Counted from the first letter of the stretch, positions 36,029 to 46,143 are shown. The stretch is DNA of 64,000 nt from Bacteroidaceae bacterium (GCA_017410245.1 JAFQRE010000022.1:28108-92107); one strand, 5' to 3'. Program-made: numbers and translations. Notes: a model not told the origin generated them from the letters alone.

Positions 36029-37483
36029 TTAAAAAGGATTTCGTTTGGCGGGTGGATTTACCTTTGCAGGATTACTTTCGCGACGATATCTATCTATAGC
36101 TGTTACGGCAAATGATGCGTATTGATGTGGTGGAAATACGACCATTGTATCGGTTACCCAAGTATATATAAGTTGTGATGCGTCGGTTATATCAACACTA
36201 TCGGTTACCGAGGCATATACGGCATAGCGTATAGCTCCTTCAGCCGGTTGCCACACCAATGTATCGCCTGTGGCACCTCTATGCAATTGTATGTTTTCTA
36301 CCGGAGTGGTTTCTATCGATAGGTCGGCGTGTGGCATAGGAGGGATAAGGGCAGGGTTGCGGTAGTAGTTGCCTGCGAGCAGATGAGCCAAATCGGGAAA
36401 TTGTCGCATGTGTTGTAGCCTGAAAAAAGCCTGTCCGGCTGCACCATAGTGTCGCGAGGCTGCTATTTGGTGGCTCAAATCTTCTATCGACCAGTTCCCC
36501 TCGCGTTTTTCCATGCGATAGGCACCCAAGCCGGCCACGACATAGCCATTGCTGTTGGTAAGCTCTACCCATTGTGCCAAGTATGGGAAGTAATTGACAT
36601 CGGGGTAGTACATCATGGGGACTATGAAGTCGTTGTCGGCATATTCGAGCCACAATGCTACGTCTTGTGCGGCACTGCCGGTGCATACCCAATCGGAGGG
36701 TGGTAGCCCATCGATAATTTCATACCTGCCCAGTGGGGCGGTGCTTACCATTATGGCGTCATCGATGTTTTTCACTACATCGCACACCGTACGTACAATG
36801 TGCGATATATTGTCTTGTCGCCATTGCTGCAAAGATTCTCCTTCGCTATATAAATTATATGTGTTGTTGTCGGGGAAGTTGCCATACTCGCCGGGGTAGC
36901 GTATGTAGTCGAGGTGTATGCCATCTATATCGTAACGGTGTGCTACCTCTTCGGCTATACTTGCTATATAGTCGGCGGCATGAGGGTGGCCGGGGTCTAT
37001 AAACCACTCGTTTTTGAATTTGATGCACATTTCGGGGTGGCGTGCCGGCAGTGAATTGGGGCCTTGCCGTTTAGCTTGCTTAGTGTTTCCGGCTGGTATG
37101 GTGATAAACCATGCATGGCACTCAAGACCTCGTTTGTGACACTCTTCTATAACAAAAGCCAACGGATCGTAGCCCGGCGACCTGCCACTTTCGCCACTTA
37201 CTATGTGACTCCATGGCTCTATATTTGAGTTGTAAAACACTTCGCCTTTAATGCGCGCCTGAAAGAAGATCGTGTTAAATCCGAGCGAAGCAACTTCATC
37301 GAGCAGATTACACAGTTCGGCTTGTTGCTGTAGCATGTCGGTGTATGTGCGAGCCGGTTGCGAAGGCCAGTCAAGCCCCCAATTGGTTGTGAGCCATACA
37401 GCTCGCATCTCAAACTTTGGGGAAGCTCCGATGGGCAGTAGCGTGAGCCAAGATAATATAATTATCAGAAAAAACTTGCGCAT
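36029..37483 (-). CDS. Secreted GH10-like glycosidase family protein (DUF187/GHL10) with FN3-like C-terminus
   Basis: 484 residues from the ATG at 37483 (MRKFFLIIILSWLTLLP), which gives a clean signal peptide; the 80-codon upstream extension is not conserved. A TIM-barrel family 10-like domain spans about 25-400 (MRAVWLTTNWGLDWPSQ, GFNTIFFQARIKGEVFYNS, DGIHLDYIRYPGEYG). The final ~90 residues resemble a fibronectin type III module. The family is thought to act on cell-wall or envelope polysaccharides; the substrate is not known. Confidence 0.85.
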   Translation of the reverse strand: MRKFFLIIILSWLTLLPIGASPKFEMRAVWLTTNWGLDWPSQPARTYTDMLQQQAELCNLLDEVASLGFNTIFFQARIKGEVFYNSNIEPWSHIVSGESGRSPGYDPLAFVIEECHKRGLECHAWFITIPAGNTKQAKRQGPNSLPARHPEMCIKFKNEWFIDPGHPHAADYIASIAEEVAHRYDIDGIHLDYIRYPGEYGNFPDNNTYNLYSEGESLQQWRQDNISHIVRTVCDVVKNIDDAIMVSTAPLGRYEIIDGLPPSDWVCTGSAAQDVALWLEYADNDFIVPMMYYPDVNYFPYLAQWVELTNSNGYVVAGLGAYRMEKREGNWSIEDLSHQIAASRHYGAAGQAFFRLQHMRQFPDLAHLLAGNYYRNPALIPPMPHADLSIETTPVENIQLHRGATGDTLVWQPAEGAIRYAVYASVTDSVDITDASQLIYTWVTDTMVVFPPHQYASFAVTAIDRYRRESNPAKVNPPAKRNPF

Positions 37484-37557
37484 ATCGTGTTGTTTGACAA
37501 TGCAAAAATACATCAACAACATGATACACGCAAGTATATATGCGATAGAATGAAATA

Positions 37558-38715
37558 TCAAATCAGTGCCGCAAGAAATGCATAGAGTACATATACCCAG
37601 TGTGCAATGATAGCGGCAACTAATCCTCCAATGGTGTGTGAAAGGATAGCCTTGGAAGTGAGTTCGCGATAGCCGAGAGAGTCGAGCATGGCGGTGTGTG
37701 TGCTCAAGTAACCGCTCCAGCACATACCGATGGCTGTAAATACGGCTATTGCATTGCCATCAACCCAACCACCGTTGATAAACTCGGGTATGAGGCTGAG
37801 AGCTGCACCTACCGCACCCAACGCTGTGATGGGGAATGCAACCAAGTGAGGATCTTTGAAGCCAAAGAGCCAATCGAATATAAAGTTAATCTTATCGGCC
37901 AACCATGGCAACAACTCAATACCTTGGTAAGCAGCACCGGTGTATTCGCCGGCCTCACCTTTACCAAAGGTGAGCATCATGACAAAGGTAGAGATAATGA
38001 GAACGCCGGGAATGATAGCCAAACCTACATCAACACCGGTACGACCACCATCGAGCAAGGCATTGAGAATGCGTGTGAAGAGAGAGTCTTCCTCGACATG
38101 AGTTTTGGTATTACGTTTTACAATCTCTTCTACAACATCTTCGGTCTCGAAGTTGGGATAGGCCTTAATAACAAAGTGTTGCATGAGGCGGGTAGAGACG
38201 ATACAGCCACAGAAAGCACCCAATAGACCAATAAAGGGCTCGGCAAAGTATCCCAGTCCTATCATATATACAATCACCAACAAACCCATTCCAAAGGCTG
38301 TACCAAAGTTGGTGAGTGATATGTACTGATATTTCTTGAAGTAGCTACAGAAACGCTTATCTTGTGATAGCGAGATGATAGCCGGATTGTCCGATAGGAA
38401 TGTCATTACAGCTCCCAAAGAGGCAACTCCGGGCAAGTTGAACAACGGCTTCATAAGCGGACGCAACAACTTTTCAAGTAGTTTCACAACACCGAAATCC
38501 ATGAAAATGCGACCTATTGCACCGGTGATAACGCACACAGCCATAAGGAAGAATACGGTGTTGAGCAACAAGTCGTGTGCTGTATTCATGATAGTCTTGA
38601 ACATTTGTGAAACGCCCATTTGACTACCGAGAATGCTGAATAATCCTACTACAATGATTAGGCAGGGTATGCCTGTAGGGATATACTTCGAAAGATTAAA
38701 TTTCGGCTTTTTCAT
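37558..38715 (-). CDS. Gate/nucleoside-recognition domain membrane protein
   Basis: 385 residues with about nine hydrophobic segments. The Gate domain (nucleoside recognition fold) appears twice, around 60-170 (GAIGRIFMDFGVV, LSDNPAIISLSQ) and 250-380. Related to spore-maturation SpmA/SpmB and concentrative transporter gates. The substrate is unknown. Its start overlaps the porin stop by 20 nt (38696-38715), so the two are translationally coupled, which suggests a transport pair across both membranes. Confidence 0.8.
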   Translation of the reverse strand: MKKPKFNLSKYIPTGIPCLIIVVGLFSILGSQMGVSQMFKTIMNTAHDLLLNTVFFLMAVCVITGAIGRIFMDFGVVKLLEKLLRPLMKPLFNLPGVASLGAVMTFLSDNPAIISLSQDKRFCSYFKKYQYISLTNFGTAFGMGLLVIVYMIGLGYFAEPFIGLLGAFCGCIVSTRLMQHFVIKAYPNFETEDVVEEIVKRNTKTHVEEDSLFTRILNALLDGGRTGVDVGLAIIPGVLIISTFVMMLTFGKGEAGEYTGAAYQGIELLPWLADKINFIFDWLFGFKDPHLVAFPITALGAVGAALSLIPEFINGGWVDGNAIAVFTAIGMCWSGYLSTHTAMLDSLGYRELTSKAILSHTIGGLVAAIIAHWVYVLYAFLAALI

Positions 38716-39775
38716 TCTTCTTGAATATTTTGCTGGTTAATGATAAGATGTCGATATTCCATTTTACACCTACACCCCAAAGGTTTTGGCGGTCTTGTAG
38801 TGCACCTGTAGGATTGCCATTTACACCCCAAGAGTAGCTATAGTAGGCAAAGAGGCGAAGGTCTTTGCGACCATTTGAAAGAGGAAAGTACTCGGCACCG
38901 GCTCCTATTCGTGTCATTTCGGTTCCGGGTAGTACGCAGTAGTCGCCTTCTACACCGCTGTCGTTTATGTCATACGAAACTTTGCCAAAAACGTTGAATT
39001 TGTCCTTGACATTGTACGACAACTCGCACATTACCGAAAAGTCTTTGAAGAAGAAGGCATGCTCGGAGGTGGCGCGGTTCATCAAGTCGAGTTGTACTCT
39101 GAAGTTGTCAAACTTAAATTGATTACCCAATACTATGTAATAGATATATTTGCCGGGTTGATACTCTGAAGCGTTGAGCGAGTAGATGCTGTTGAACCAA
39201 TCGTGGTTGCCATACCACATCAAGTTGTAGGCAAACATATAGTCGCGGTGGGTAGTAAAGGGGCTTTCGCATACTTGTGCCATGATGCGGTCGCGACCAT
39301 CGGCAGTGATGTATGCAGCACTTGCTCCCAACTGGTAGCAGGCTATATTGTTCCAATACTCCGAGCAGAAATAGAGGTCGATAGGAGCGCGGTCGTATTC
39401 AAAACCACCTATACCCACTACTTGTTTACCTGTCGAGAAGTCCCAATGTTTGTTGGGACGATACGACATGTATATAAAGTCGGTAGCGTCAAAGAAGCTC
39501 TCTGTCTTATTGGCACGATTGAGTCGTTGGCGATAGGCGTAGTAGAAGTGCTTATTGATGTGTCCATCTAAAGCAATGGTAAAATATTTACCCTTAAATC
39601 CCGATGTGGGTCTGTTGAGCTCTCCGTCCCAATAGTCTTGTGTGAAATCTACACGCACTTGTGCCTGTACGTTTACTACTTTGTTATGGTTGGCGTAGCA
39701 GTCATCTACCTTGCTTTGGGCACTTAGTGCCATGGCAGTCATAGCTACGACCAACAAACAGAAGATTTTTTTCAT
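38696..39775 (-). CDS. Outer-membrane porin-like protein
   Basis: 359 residues from the ATG at 39775 (MKKIFCLLVVAM), giving signal peptide to LSAQS. The mature part is rich in amphipathic beta strands and aromatic girdle residues (KGKYFTIALDGHINKHFYYAYRQRL), as in the phosphate-selective porin O/P-like proteins of Bacteroidota. It overlaps the gate-domain membrane protein gene, suggesting a joined outer/inner membrane uptake unit. A TACCTTTG box (reverse) is at 39870-39877. Confidence 0.8.
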   Translation of the reverse strand: MKKIFCLLVVAMTAMALSAQSKVDDCYANHNKVVNVQAQVRVDFTQDYWDGELNRPTSGFKGKYFTIALDGHINKHFYYAYRQRLNRANKTESFFDATDFIYMSYRPNKHWDFSTGKQVVGIGGFEYDRAPIDLYFCSEYWNNIACYQLGASAAYITADGRDRIMAQVCESPFTTHRDYMFAYNLMWYGNHDWFNSIYSLNASEYQPGKYIYYIVLGNQFKFDNFRVQLDLMNRATSEHAFFFKDFSVMCELSYNVKDKFNVFGKVSYDINDSGVEGDYCVLPGTEMTRIGAGAEYFPLSNGRKDLRLFAYYSYSWGVNGNPTGALQDRQNLWGVGVKWNIDILSLTSKIFKKNEKAEI

Positions 39776-39962
39776 AGTATGTTTTTTATGTGTGTCAGTT
39801 TTTAAGGTTTTGTTTCTATTTCTCAAGCCACATACGGTATAGCATAATGCTCCGATGCATAGTTTGTGGCAAAGGTAAGTAATTTTATCGGTCGGTAAAG
39901 AATTTTATGGGAGAAAAATAAATATACATAGGTGTGTATATGTGTAATAAAATGCTGTGAAA

Positions 39963-39996
39963 TGACAAGAGGCTGCCCTGAGCAGCCCCTTGTCGT
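39963..39996 (-). terminator. Terminator of the polyene-type biosynthetic operon
   Basis: GACAAGaGGCTGC (39964-39976) pairs with GCAGCCcCTTGTC (39983-39995), the one A/C mismatch aside. It lies 16 nt past the last cluster gene. Confidence 0.85.
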
Positions 39997-40011
39997 ATTA
40001 TGAAGTGATTT

Positions 40012-40626
40012 TTATTTTATCTTGAAACGGAGTGAATCTATCTCTATACCGGTTTTGATATCGGACAATTCATAGGTGGTACTTATGCCGTTAAATTCGT
40101 CCATTTGCATCGATGTGAGCAATTTGGTTTTGCTGTCGTATATCAATGCGATTTTGGCATAACCTTTGGCCTTTTGCTCGCGACTCAACAGGGTCACTTC
40201 ATAACCCATGTCGGTCTTGTTGGTGGTGATGTTGGCATTATTGGCCTCGGCCAGTGCTTGCACTTTACCACGCACGCACGATAATAGTGTGTTGCTGAGG
40301 CTTGCCATAGGCTTATTCTTGGCGGTATTATACACTTTGTCTTTTTTGCCTTGTTTCATATAGAATTGTTCGGCATTGATAATGAGCAAGTCGGTGGCCG
40401 GCTCGTTGTAATACATAGCCATCTTGTCGTTGTCGGCAATGTATATATCGCCGTTCGATACGATTTGCTTATTATTGGCCACCAAGTGCTTGGTTTGTGT
40501 AAATTGTGCCACGATGTTGGGTAGCGATGCGTTGGCCTCTTCGATGGCTTGGAGCATGGCATTGTCTTGTGCATTCATCAAGATAGCACATAGCACCATA
40601 GAAATGGTAAAAAGAAACTTTTTCAT
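40012..40626 (-). CDS. LolA-like outer-membrane lipoprotein carrier
   Basis: 204 residues with signal peptide MKKFLFTISMVLCAILMNAQ. Body of the LolA fold (QFTQTKHLVANNKQIVSNGDIYIADNDKMAMYYNEP). Not the housekeeping LolA: it closes the biosynthetic operon, as LolA-type proteins do in aryl polyene and flexirubin clusters, where they are proposed to ferry the acyl product across the periplasm. It starts 12 nt after the ketoreductase stop. Confidence 0.85.
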   Translation of the reverse strand: MKKFLFTISMVLCAILMNAQDNAMLQAIEEANASLPNIVAQFTQTKHLVANNKQIVSNGDIYIADNDKMAMYYNEPATDLLIINAEQFYMKQGKKDKVYNTAKNKPMASLSNTLLSCVRGKVQALAEANNANITTNKTDMGYEVTLLSREQKAKGYAKIALIYDSKTKLLTSMQMDEFNGISTTYELSDIKTGIEIDSLRFKIK

Positions 40627-40638
40627 CGGTTATGAGAT

Positions 40639-41367
40639 TTAAGAAATGAGACCACCGTTGATAGAGATGCACTCGCCGGTTATGTAGGCAGCATCGTCCG
40701 ATACGAGAAATCCTACCAATGCGGCTACCTCCTCGGGCTTACCAAAACGGTTGAGAGGAATAGTCTTGGTGAGTTCTTCTTCGTTGAGACCCTCTACCAT
40801 GTCGGTTTGAATAAATCCGGGAGCTATGGCATTGACAGTCACTTTCTTGCGAGCAACCTCTTGTGCCAAGGCTTTGGTGGCGGCAATGATGCCACCTTTG
40901 GCAGCCGAGTAGTTGCATTGTCCGGGAATACCTGTGAGACCCGATACCGAAGCCATGTTGATGATGCGGCCACGTTTTTTTACAAGCATTTTTTGCAAGA
41001 GAGGACGGGTAACATTGTAGAAGCCACTGAGGCTTATGCCCAATACTTTGTCCCAATCTTCGGGCTCCATCCACATCAAGATGTTATCTTTGCGAATACC
41101 TGCATTATTGACAAGTACCTCGACAAACTCGCCTTTGTGAGCCTCTTGCCAAGCCTCAAGTACTGCTACTGTCTCGGCGTTGTTGCTGACGTCAAATTTG
41201 AGCAATTCGCCTGTACTGCCGGCCTCTTCGACCATTTGCAAGGTTTTGAGGGCTTCGTTCTCGTTCGATACATAGTTGATGATAACATTGTATCCCATCT
41301 GAGCAAGTTTCACGCAGATGGCTCTTCCTATACCACGGCTTCCGCCGGTTACTAATGCGTGTTTCAT
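40639..41367 (-). CDS. FabG-type 3-oxoacyl-ACP reductase
   Basis: 242 residues from the ATG at 41367 (MKHALVTGGSRGIGRA). Short-chain dehydrogenase with NADPH loop TGGSRGIG at 7-14, NNAGI near residue 85, and the YSAAKGG catalytic Tyr/Lys. It ends in SINGGLIS as FabG proteins do. It supplies the ketoreduction of the cluster; primary-metabolism FabG would be elsewhere. 14 nt downstream of the FAD oxidoreductase. Confidence 0.88.
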   Translation of the reverse strand: MKHALVTGGSRGIGRAICVKLAQMGYNVIINYVSNENEALKTLQMVEEAGSTGELLKFDVSNNAETVAVLEAWQEAHKGEFVEVLVNNAGIRKDNILMWMEPEDWDKVLGISLSGFYNVTRPLLQKMLVKKRGRIINMASVSGLTGIPGQCNYSAAKGGIIAATKALAQEVARKKVTVNAIAPGFIQTDMVEGLNEEELTKTIPLNRFGKPEEVAALVGFLVSDDAAYITGECISINGGLIS

Positions 41368-41381
41368 AATTCTTTGTGTAT

Positions 41382-42872
41382 TTAATCTTTTATATAGTTC
41401 TTCAATTCGTCTTGTATAGAGTCGGTACCTACAATTTCGGCACAAGTGAGGAGCGATGTCATAGACACGCCCATAATACCATGCAGGTTGAGGTTCTGAC
41501 CGGTTTGTAGCAATCCGGGTATGGGAGTGCGCGGTGTGAGGACAGTCATCATGGGGTTGTTGTAGTCCTTGCGTATTCCATAGGCGCAGCCCTCGGCTGT
41601 GGCAGTGTAACGATTGTAGGTGAGCGGTGTACTGGTGTAGATATGTTCTATGGCGTCACGAAGCCAAGGCAAGCGTTTCTCAACAAGAGCTATACACTGC
41701 TCGGTCTTTCGTTGTTTAAATGCTACGTAGTCTTCACCTCTGCGTCCGGCCGGTGTACCCACCCAAGGCTCTATCTCTTGCCAACTCATGGGGGTTAGAA
41801 GGTCTATTCCCGAGGCATACGATAGGTTGTCATTGGGAGCCGGCAGGCTCACCATTACACTCTCGGTATTGTCACATTGTATGCGCCACAAGTCGCTATC
41901 GGCTTTGTGGACAAATATATTACGATTGATGTAGGGTATGGTCTCTTTTTTCAGTACAATGTTGGCAGTGAACATACCAAAAGTGTTTTGCAATGATTTG
42001 ATGCGTTTGCGATAAATATTGCGCATCATAGCACTCTCGCCTACCAACTCGACGGTTACGGCAGGGTGGGTGTTGGAGATGACCCAATCGGCTTCATAGA
42101 AATTGCCTTTGGCTGTCATGACACCTGCCACTTGGCGGTCTTTCTCAACGATTGTGGTTACTGCCGTATGAGTCTTTATTGTTCCACCCATGCGTATGAT
42201 GCTTTGAGCCAACTTGTCGGCAATGAGCGAGCCGCCTCCGTTGAGCCTCCAGGCACTGCGTATATATGTGTCGTTGATTTGAGCAAATGTGTATAGGGGC
42301 AATGTGTCGGCGCAGAGTTCCATCTTGAGCGATGTGCCCGATAGTACCTTTCGCAACAATGGGTCTTGAATAGTCTCATTGAGAAATTGGTGTGCCGATT
42401 TTGAGAAAAGAGAGGTCTCGTAGAACGAGTTGTCTTGAGAGGGTTTCAACTTGTCAAAAATGTGGTCGCCCACCTCTTTCAATGTTGCCGTATAGCGTTG
42501 AAGATTGTTTCTCTCGGCCGGGAAATATTGGCTCAATGTGCTACAGAAGTTGTCGTGCCCATTGGCAAAGGGGAACGATTGATCGCCGATGACAACTTCG
42601 TCGAAGCAGTCGTTGTCGAGTCGGCTCCATGGTAGTGACATGAGGTCGAAGTAATGGAATAGCCGGTTGAGGGCTTGTCCCTCATCGAGCGCACCTACAT
42701 AGTGGAAGCCGGTATCGAATAGGGTGCGTTGGCGGCTGAATGTTTGTAAGCAACCTCCTATGGTGCCGTCTTGCTCAAGTATGGTTACATCAAACCCTTT
42801 TTTGCACAAGATATAGCCACATTGCAGGCCTCCCAATCCGGCTCCTATTATTACAACTCTATTTTGTCTCAT
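41382..42872 (-). CDS. FAD-dependent CrtI/phytoene-desaturase-like oxidoreductase
   Basis: 496 residues. N-terminal dinucleotide-binding motif VVIIGAGLGGLQCGYILCKKG with the downstream GGCLQTFSR glycine-rich pair of the carotenoid desaturase/isomerase family. A C-terminal FAD segment reads TGQNLNLHGIMGVSM. It may desaturate or isomerise the polyene chain (inference). It overlaps the exporter stop by 14 nt, so coupling in the operon is certain. No carotenoid pathway genes are nearby, so a carotenoid substrate is unlikely. Confidence 0.85.
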   Translation of the reverse strand: MRQNRVVIIGAGLGGLQCGYILCKKGFDVTILEQDGTIGGCLQTFSRQRTLFDTGFHYVGALDEGQALNRLFHYFDLMSLPWSRLDNDCFDEVVIGDQSFPFANGHDNFCSTLSQYFPAERNNLQRYTATLKEVGDHIFDKLKPSQDNSFYETSLFSKSAHQFLNETIQDPLLRKVLSGTSLKMELCADTLPLYTFAQINDTYIRSAWRLNGGGSLIADKLAQSIIRMGGTIKTHTAVTTIVEKDRQVAGVMTAKGNFYEADWVISNTHPAVTVELVGESAMMRNIYRKRIKSLQNTFGMFTANIVLKKETIPYINRNIFVHKADSDLWRIQCDNTESVMVSLPAPNDNLSYASGIDLLTPMSWQEIEPWVGTPAGRRGEDYVAFKQRKTEQCIALVEKRLPWLRDAIEHIYTSTPLTYNRYTATAEGCAYGIRKDYNNPMMTVLTPRTPIPGLLQTGQNLNLHGIMGVSMTSLLTCAEIVGTDSIQDELKNYIKD

Positions 42873-45333
42873 GAGTATATCGCTTAGAGAAGAATTTGTA
42901 ACGCATCATCAGTCGGAACAGTGCCGGCTCAAGCACGTATGTAATAGCTATCGTTGCAGTCATACCTATCAGTGTGCTTGTCCCTATCGATTGTATGGCG
43001 GGGTGTGTGGCAAAGAGTAGCGAGCCAACAACTACAATCAAGACAAAGGCCGAGAAGAAAATGGCTGTCTTGTGGTATGTCAGCAGTTTGTCGTCTTTGC
43101 CCTGGGCTTGCGCTATGAGGCCTTTCATGACAAAGATACTATAATCGACTCCTATACCGAAGATGAATGTGGCAATGACGATATTGATAAGGTTGAATTG
43201 GATACCCAATATGCCCATTATGCCTTGTACTACATACCAACTGAGTCCCATCGGCATAAAGGCTATGAGTGCAACAATAATGCTCTTGAATGAGAGTAGT
43301 AATATGATAAATACAAATAGCGAAGATATACCCAAGATAGTGTTGAAATCGTCATTGAGAATTTTAACCATGTCGCTGGTGTAGTAGAAGGGGTCTATTA
43401 CTACAGCATGAGGAATGGCAGCTACGGCATCATTGACTTGAGCCTTGAACTCGGGCTTCATCTGTACCGATGTAAACACCATAAACTTATTGCTGCTCTC
43501 TTCTATATAGTTGGAAAGGAGTGCCGGAGGAAACACCTCGGCCTCGTATAGAGATGAAGGCTCGTAGTCGGCCTCTATCATGGCGTAGAATGGAGCGAAC
43601 ATGGTGGTGGGAAGGCCATGTTGTGATGCCGAGTGTTCTATTTTTTGTCTTGTATCGGCAATGCGTTGTTCATTCCAATACTCCTTCCATCGGGCTATGC
43701 GTTCCTCTTGTACCGATGTGGGTATGAAGAGTTGTGTGGTTTTGGTGTAGCTCAGTATGGTGTTGTTGTGTGCAAGCGAGTCTAATGCCGATGTAAGTGC
43801 TACGTTGCGCAATAGAGCTTCATCGAGATCGTTGGCTGCTATGGCATAGTACATCGAGGCGTTATCATGATTGATCTTGTTGTTGTAAAGTTGTTGCGAG
43901 CGTATTACATCAGGCTCATTGTAGCCTATGTTTTTCAAGTCGCTGTCGAATGTCACCCACGATGCAGTGAAGAATGTAACAATACAGATGAGTTCGACAA
44001 CAATTCGCAATGGTCGTTTGCGGTCGATGGGATAACGGTTGATGCGGTCCAAAAGCTCGAAGGCTTTCTCCGAACGGCGACTCTTGCCTTGTGGTAAGAA
44101 GTGGGGGAGGAATATGAGCGTGAATAGGGTTGTTCCTAACATGGCAAATGAAGCAAACAAGCCAAAGTCTTGTAACAATTCGCTCTCGGTAAAGAGTAGT
44201 CCTAAGAAGGCTCCTATCGTTGTGATGCAACCCAGCGATACAGGGGTAGCTTGGTCGTTGAGTATTAGTATGGGGTCATCGATATACTTGTAGTGTGTGA
44301 GAACGTGCAGGCAGTAGCTGAGAGCTACACCCATGATGATGGCACCTATACCCAATGCCATGAGCGACATGTCGCCTTTTATCCAGTACATGCAGGCAAG
44401 AGCCATGAGTACTCCATAGATGATGGGTGACAGCATCAGTAGTAGCGTGCTTTTGTTGCGGAAGCAATAACCTATGACAATGCATATAATGATAAGCGAG
44501 ATACCTACGGTGAGTAGTAGGTCGTTTTTGATTTGTCGAGAGTTGAATACACTCTGTACCGGAGCTCCGTGGAAGAGTATCTCTACATCGTGATGTTGCT
44601 CTTCAAATTTTTCAATCTCATCTTCGAGCATTGTTATCAGCGAAGTACCGGCCTTAGAGTCGAAAGAGTTGAAGTGAGGCGAGAGGAAAGACACCAATGT
44701 AGTGGTGTCGGGCGAGTATAAGTGATTGTCGATGATGGTGTATCCTCCCATGCCGTCGAGTATATCGAGGCCTGTGTCGAGCAGTGCCTTGCGTAGTGCT
44801 GCAGGGTCTTGTGCCACCATAGTTGTGGCACTGCCTTCTTCGTCTTCATCAACAAGTATTTTGTTGAGAGCCATTTGTTGGGCTATGGCATCGGGCTGCA
44901 ATAATGAGTCTATCTTTGCATAGCACGACTCATCGACAAATGAGGGTATATTCTCAAGAGCATAGTCCAGAGCCATCACTATCATGTCGTCGTCCATACT
45001 GTAAAGTATGTTGTCGATATAGTGAGTGGCAGTGTCTTGTGTGAGTAGCCCATCGAAAAAGTCATCGCAATATATGGCCATTATATCGGGCGAGAGTGTT
45101 TCTTCTTTACCTATGAACTCAATAAAGATTTTATCTTTGACACGCAGGTTGTCGAATGCCAACTCGCTAGCTGCTTCGTTCTTCGATTTAGGAAGTAGTT
45201 TTACGATATTCTCTTCGTATTGCAGTTGCAATCCGAAGTACCCAAAAATCAATGTGCTGATAATCATCAGCGCGTACATCATCTTCTTGCGACTTTCGAA
45301 GAAGCGGTATAATGCGATGAAAAACTTAGTCAT
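42859..45333 (-). CDS. MMPL/RND-superfamily exporter
   Basis: 824 residues, twelve transmembrane helices in two halves with large periplasmic loops (about 35-245 and 440-640). Characteristic helix motifs include GIGAIIMGVALSYCLHV near the first sensor-like bundle and FIFGIGVDYSIFVMKGL in the second, both with the Asp/Tyr pattern seen in MMPL transporters. In aryl-polyene/flexirubin loci a protein of this kind is present and is thought to export the lipid product. It starts 13 nt after the small dehydratase-like gene. Confidence 0.9.
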   Translation of the reverse strand: MTKFFIALYRFFESRKKMMYALMIISTLIFGYFGLQLQYEENIVKLLPKSKNEAASELAFDNLRVKDKIFIEFIGKEETLSPDIMAIYCDDFFDGLLTQDTATHYIDNILYSMDDDMIVMALDYALENIPSFVDESCYAKIDSLLQPDAIAQQMALNKILVDEDEEGSATTMVAQDPAALRKALLDTGLDILDGMGGYTIIDNHLYSPDTTTLVSFLSPHFNSFDSKAGTSLITMLEDEIEKFEEQHHDVEILFHGAPVQSVFNSRQIKNDLLLTVGISLIIICIVIGYCFRNKSTLLLMLSPIIYGVLMALACMYWIKGDMSLMALGIGAIIMGVALSYCLHVLTHYKYIDDPILILNDQATPVSLGCITTIGAFLGLLFTESELLQDFGLFASFAMLGTTLFTLIFLPHFLPQGKSRRSEKAFELLDRINRYPIDRKRPLRIVVELICIVTFFTASWVTFDSDLKNIGYNEPDVIRSQQLYNNKINHDNASMYYAIAANDLDEALLRNVALTSALDSLAHNNTILSYTKTTQLFIPTSVQEERIARWKEYWNEQRIADTRQKIEHSASQHGLPTTMFAPFYAMIEADYEPSSLYEAEVFPPALLSNYIEESSNKFMVFTSVQMKPEFKAQVNDAVAAIPHAVVIDPFYYTSDMVKILNDDFNTILGISSLFVFIILLLSFKSIIVALIAFMPMGLSWYVVQGIMGILGIQFNLINIVIATFIFGIGVDYSIFVMKGLIAQAQGKDDKLLTYHKTAIFFSAFVLIVVVGSLLFATHPAIQSIGTSTLIGMTATIAITYVLEPALFRLMMRYKFFSKRYTHETK

Positions 45334-45346
45334 GGAGCTATGTTAT

Positions 45347-45712
45347 TTATTTTTCTATCAATTCGGCTTTGAGGTCGAGGTATGTTTCATCGGCCATACC
45401 TATGCTACCTTTCAGTTTATATATGCCATCGGCCTCGGCAATAGTTACTTTGACCTCGACCTGTGGGTGTGATATAGGTGTGATGAGTGTGGTGAGACGG
45501 CATAATTGCAAGTTGTTCATAAACAATGACTTGCCTAAGATCTCTTCGGCACACTCTTTAATCATTTGTATGTTGCACACACCGGGCGATACGGGGCTGC
45601 CCGGGAAGTGCCCTTCATATACGGCACACTCTTTGTTGAGCGATATGAGGTAGGTATATACACCATCGGTGCATGTTACCTTTTCTACTTTATAATAATC
45701 TGTTACTAACAT
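45347..45712 (-). CDS. FabZ-like hotdog dehydratase subunit with Gln in place of the catalytic Glu (ApeI-like)
   Basis: 121 residues of the FabZ hotdog fold. The motif GHFPGSPVSPGVCNIQMIKE carries the catalytic His35, but the acid that lies 14 residues later in FabZ is Gln49. Alone it should be poor at dehydration. It could pair with the neighbouring 46140-46571 product, which keeps a Glu (inference). It begins 2 nt after the thioesterase stop. Confidence 0.8.
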   Translation of the reverse strand: MLVTDYYKVEKVTCTDGVYTYLISLNKECAVYEGHFPGSPVSPGVCNIQMIKECAEEILGKSLFMNNLQLCRLTTLITPISHPQVEVKVTIAEADGIYKLKGSIGMADETYLDLKAELIEK

Positions 45713-45714
45713 CT

Positions 45715-46143
45715 CTAATCCAAGATTTTATTCTTCTTTTTCCATTCGGTAAAGAAGTCGGGGGAAGATGGCTCAAATACTCCGTCGCGAGTAATAAATA
45801 GCTGTGTAGTTTCGGCGGTAAGAATGAGTTCATCGTCCGATTTTCTTCTTATCTCGTAGTCAAAAACAAGTTTGGCACCGCGAGTATGACGATATGTGAT
45901 GGTTACCAATAACTCATCGTTTAAAGAGGCAATGTGATGGTAGCGCATCTTCATGTCGAACATAGGAGCCAAATATCCGTTGTCGAATATGTATATATAT
46001 TCCAAGTCATACTTGCGACAGAAAGCCTCACGGGCATCTTCCAAATACTTGACATAATGCCCATGCCACACCATTCTTATAGAATCGACTTCTGAGAAGC
46101 GTACTTTTACGGTTACTGTTTCGCTGAGGTTGATAGATTTCAT
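45715..46143 (-). CDS. 4HBT-type acyl-thioesterase
   Basis: 142 residues from the ATG at 46143 (MKSINLSETVTV), forming an ATGA overlap with the upstream dehydratase stop. An in-frame ATG nine codons earlier is possible. Hotdog fold of the YbgC/4-hydroxybenzoyl-CoA thioesterase group: RFSEVDSIRMVWHGHYVKYL with the Asp and the YLEDAREAF helix. Predicted to release or proofread acyl chains from the carrier protein. ApeK-like role by context. Confidence 0.85.
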   Translation of the reverse strand: MKSINLSETVTVKVRFSEVDSIRMVWHGHYVKYLEDAREAFCRKYDLEYIYIFDNGYLAPMFDMKMRYHHIASLNDELLVTITYRHTRGAKLVFDYEIRRKSDDELILTAETTQLFITRDGVFEPSSPDFFTEWKKKNKILD

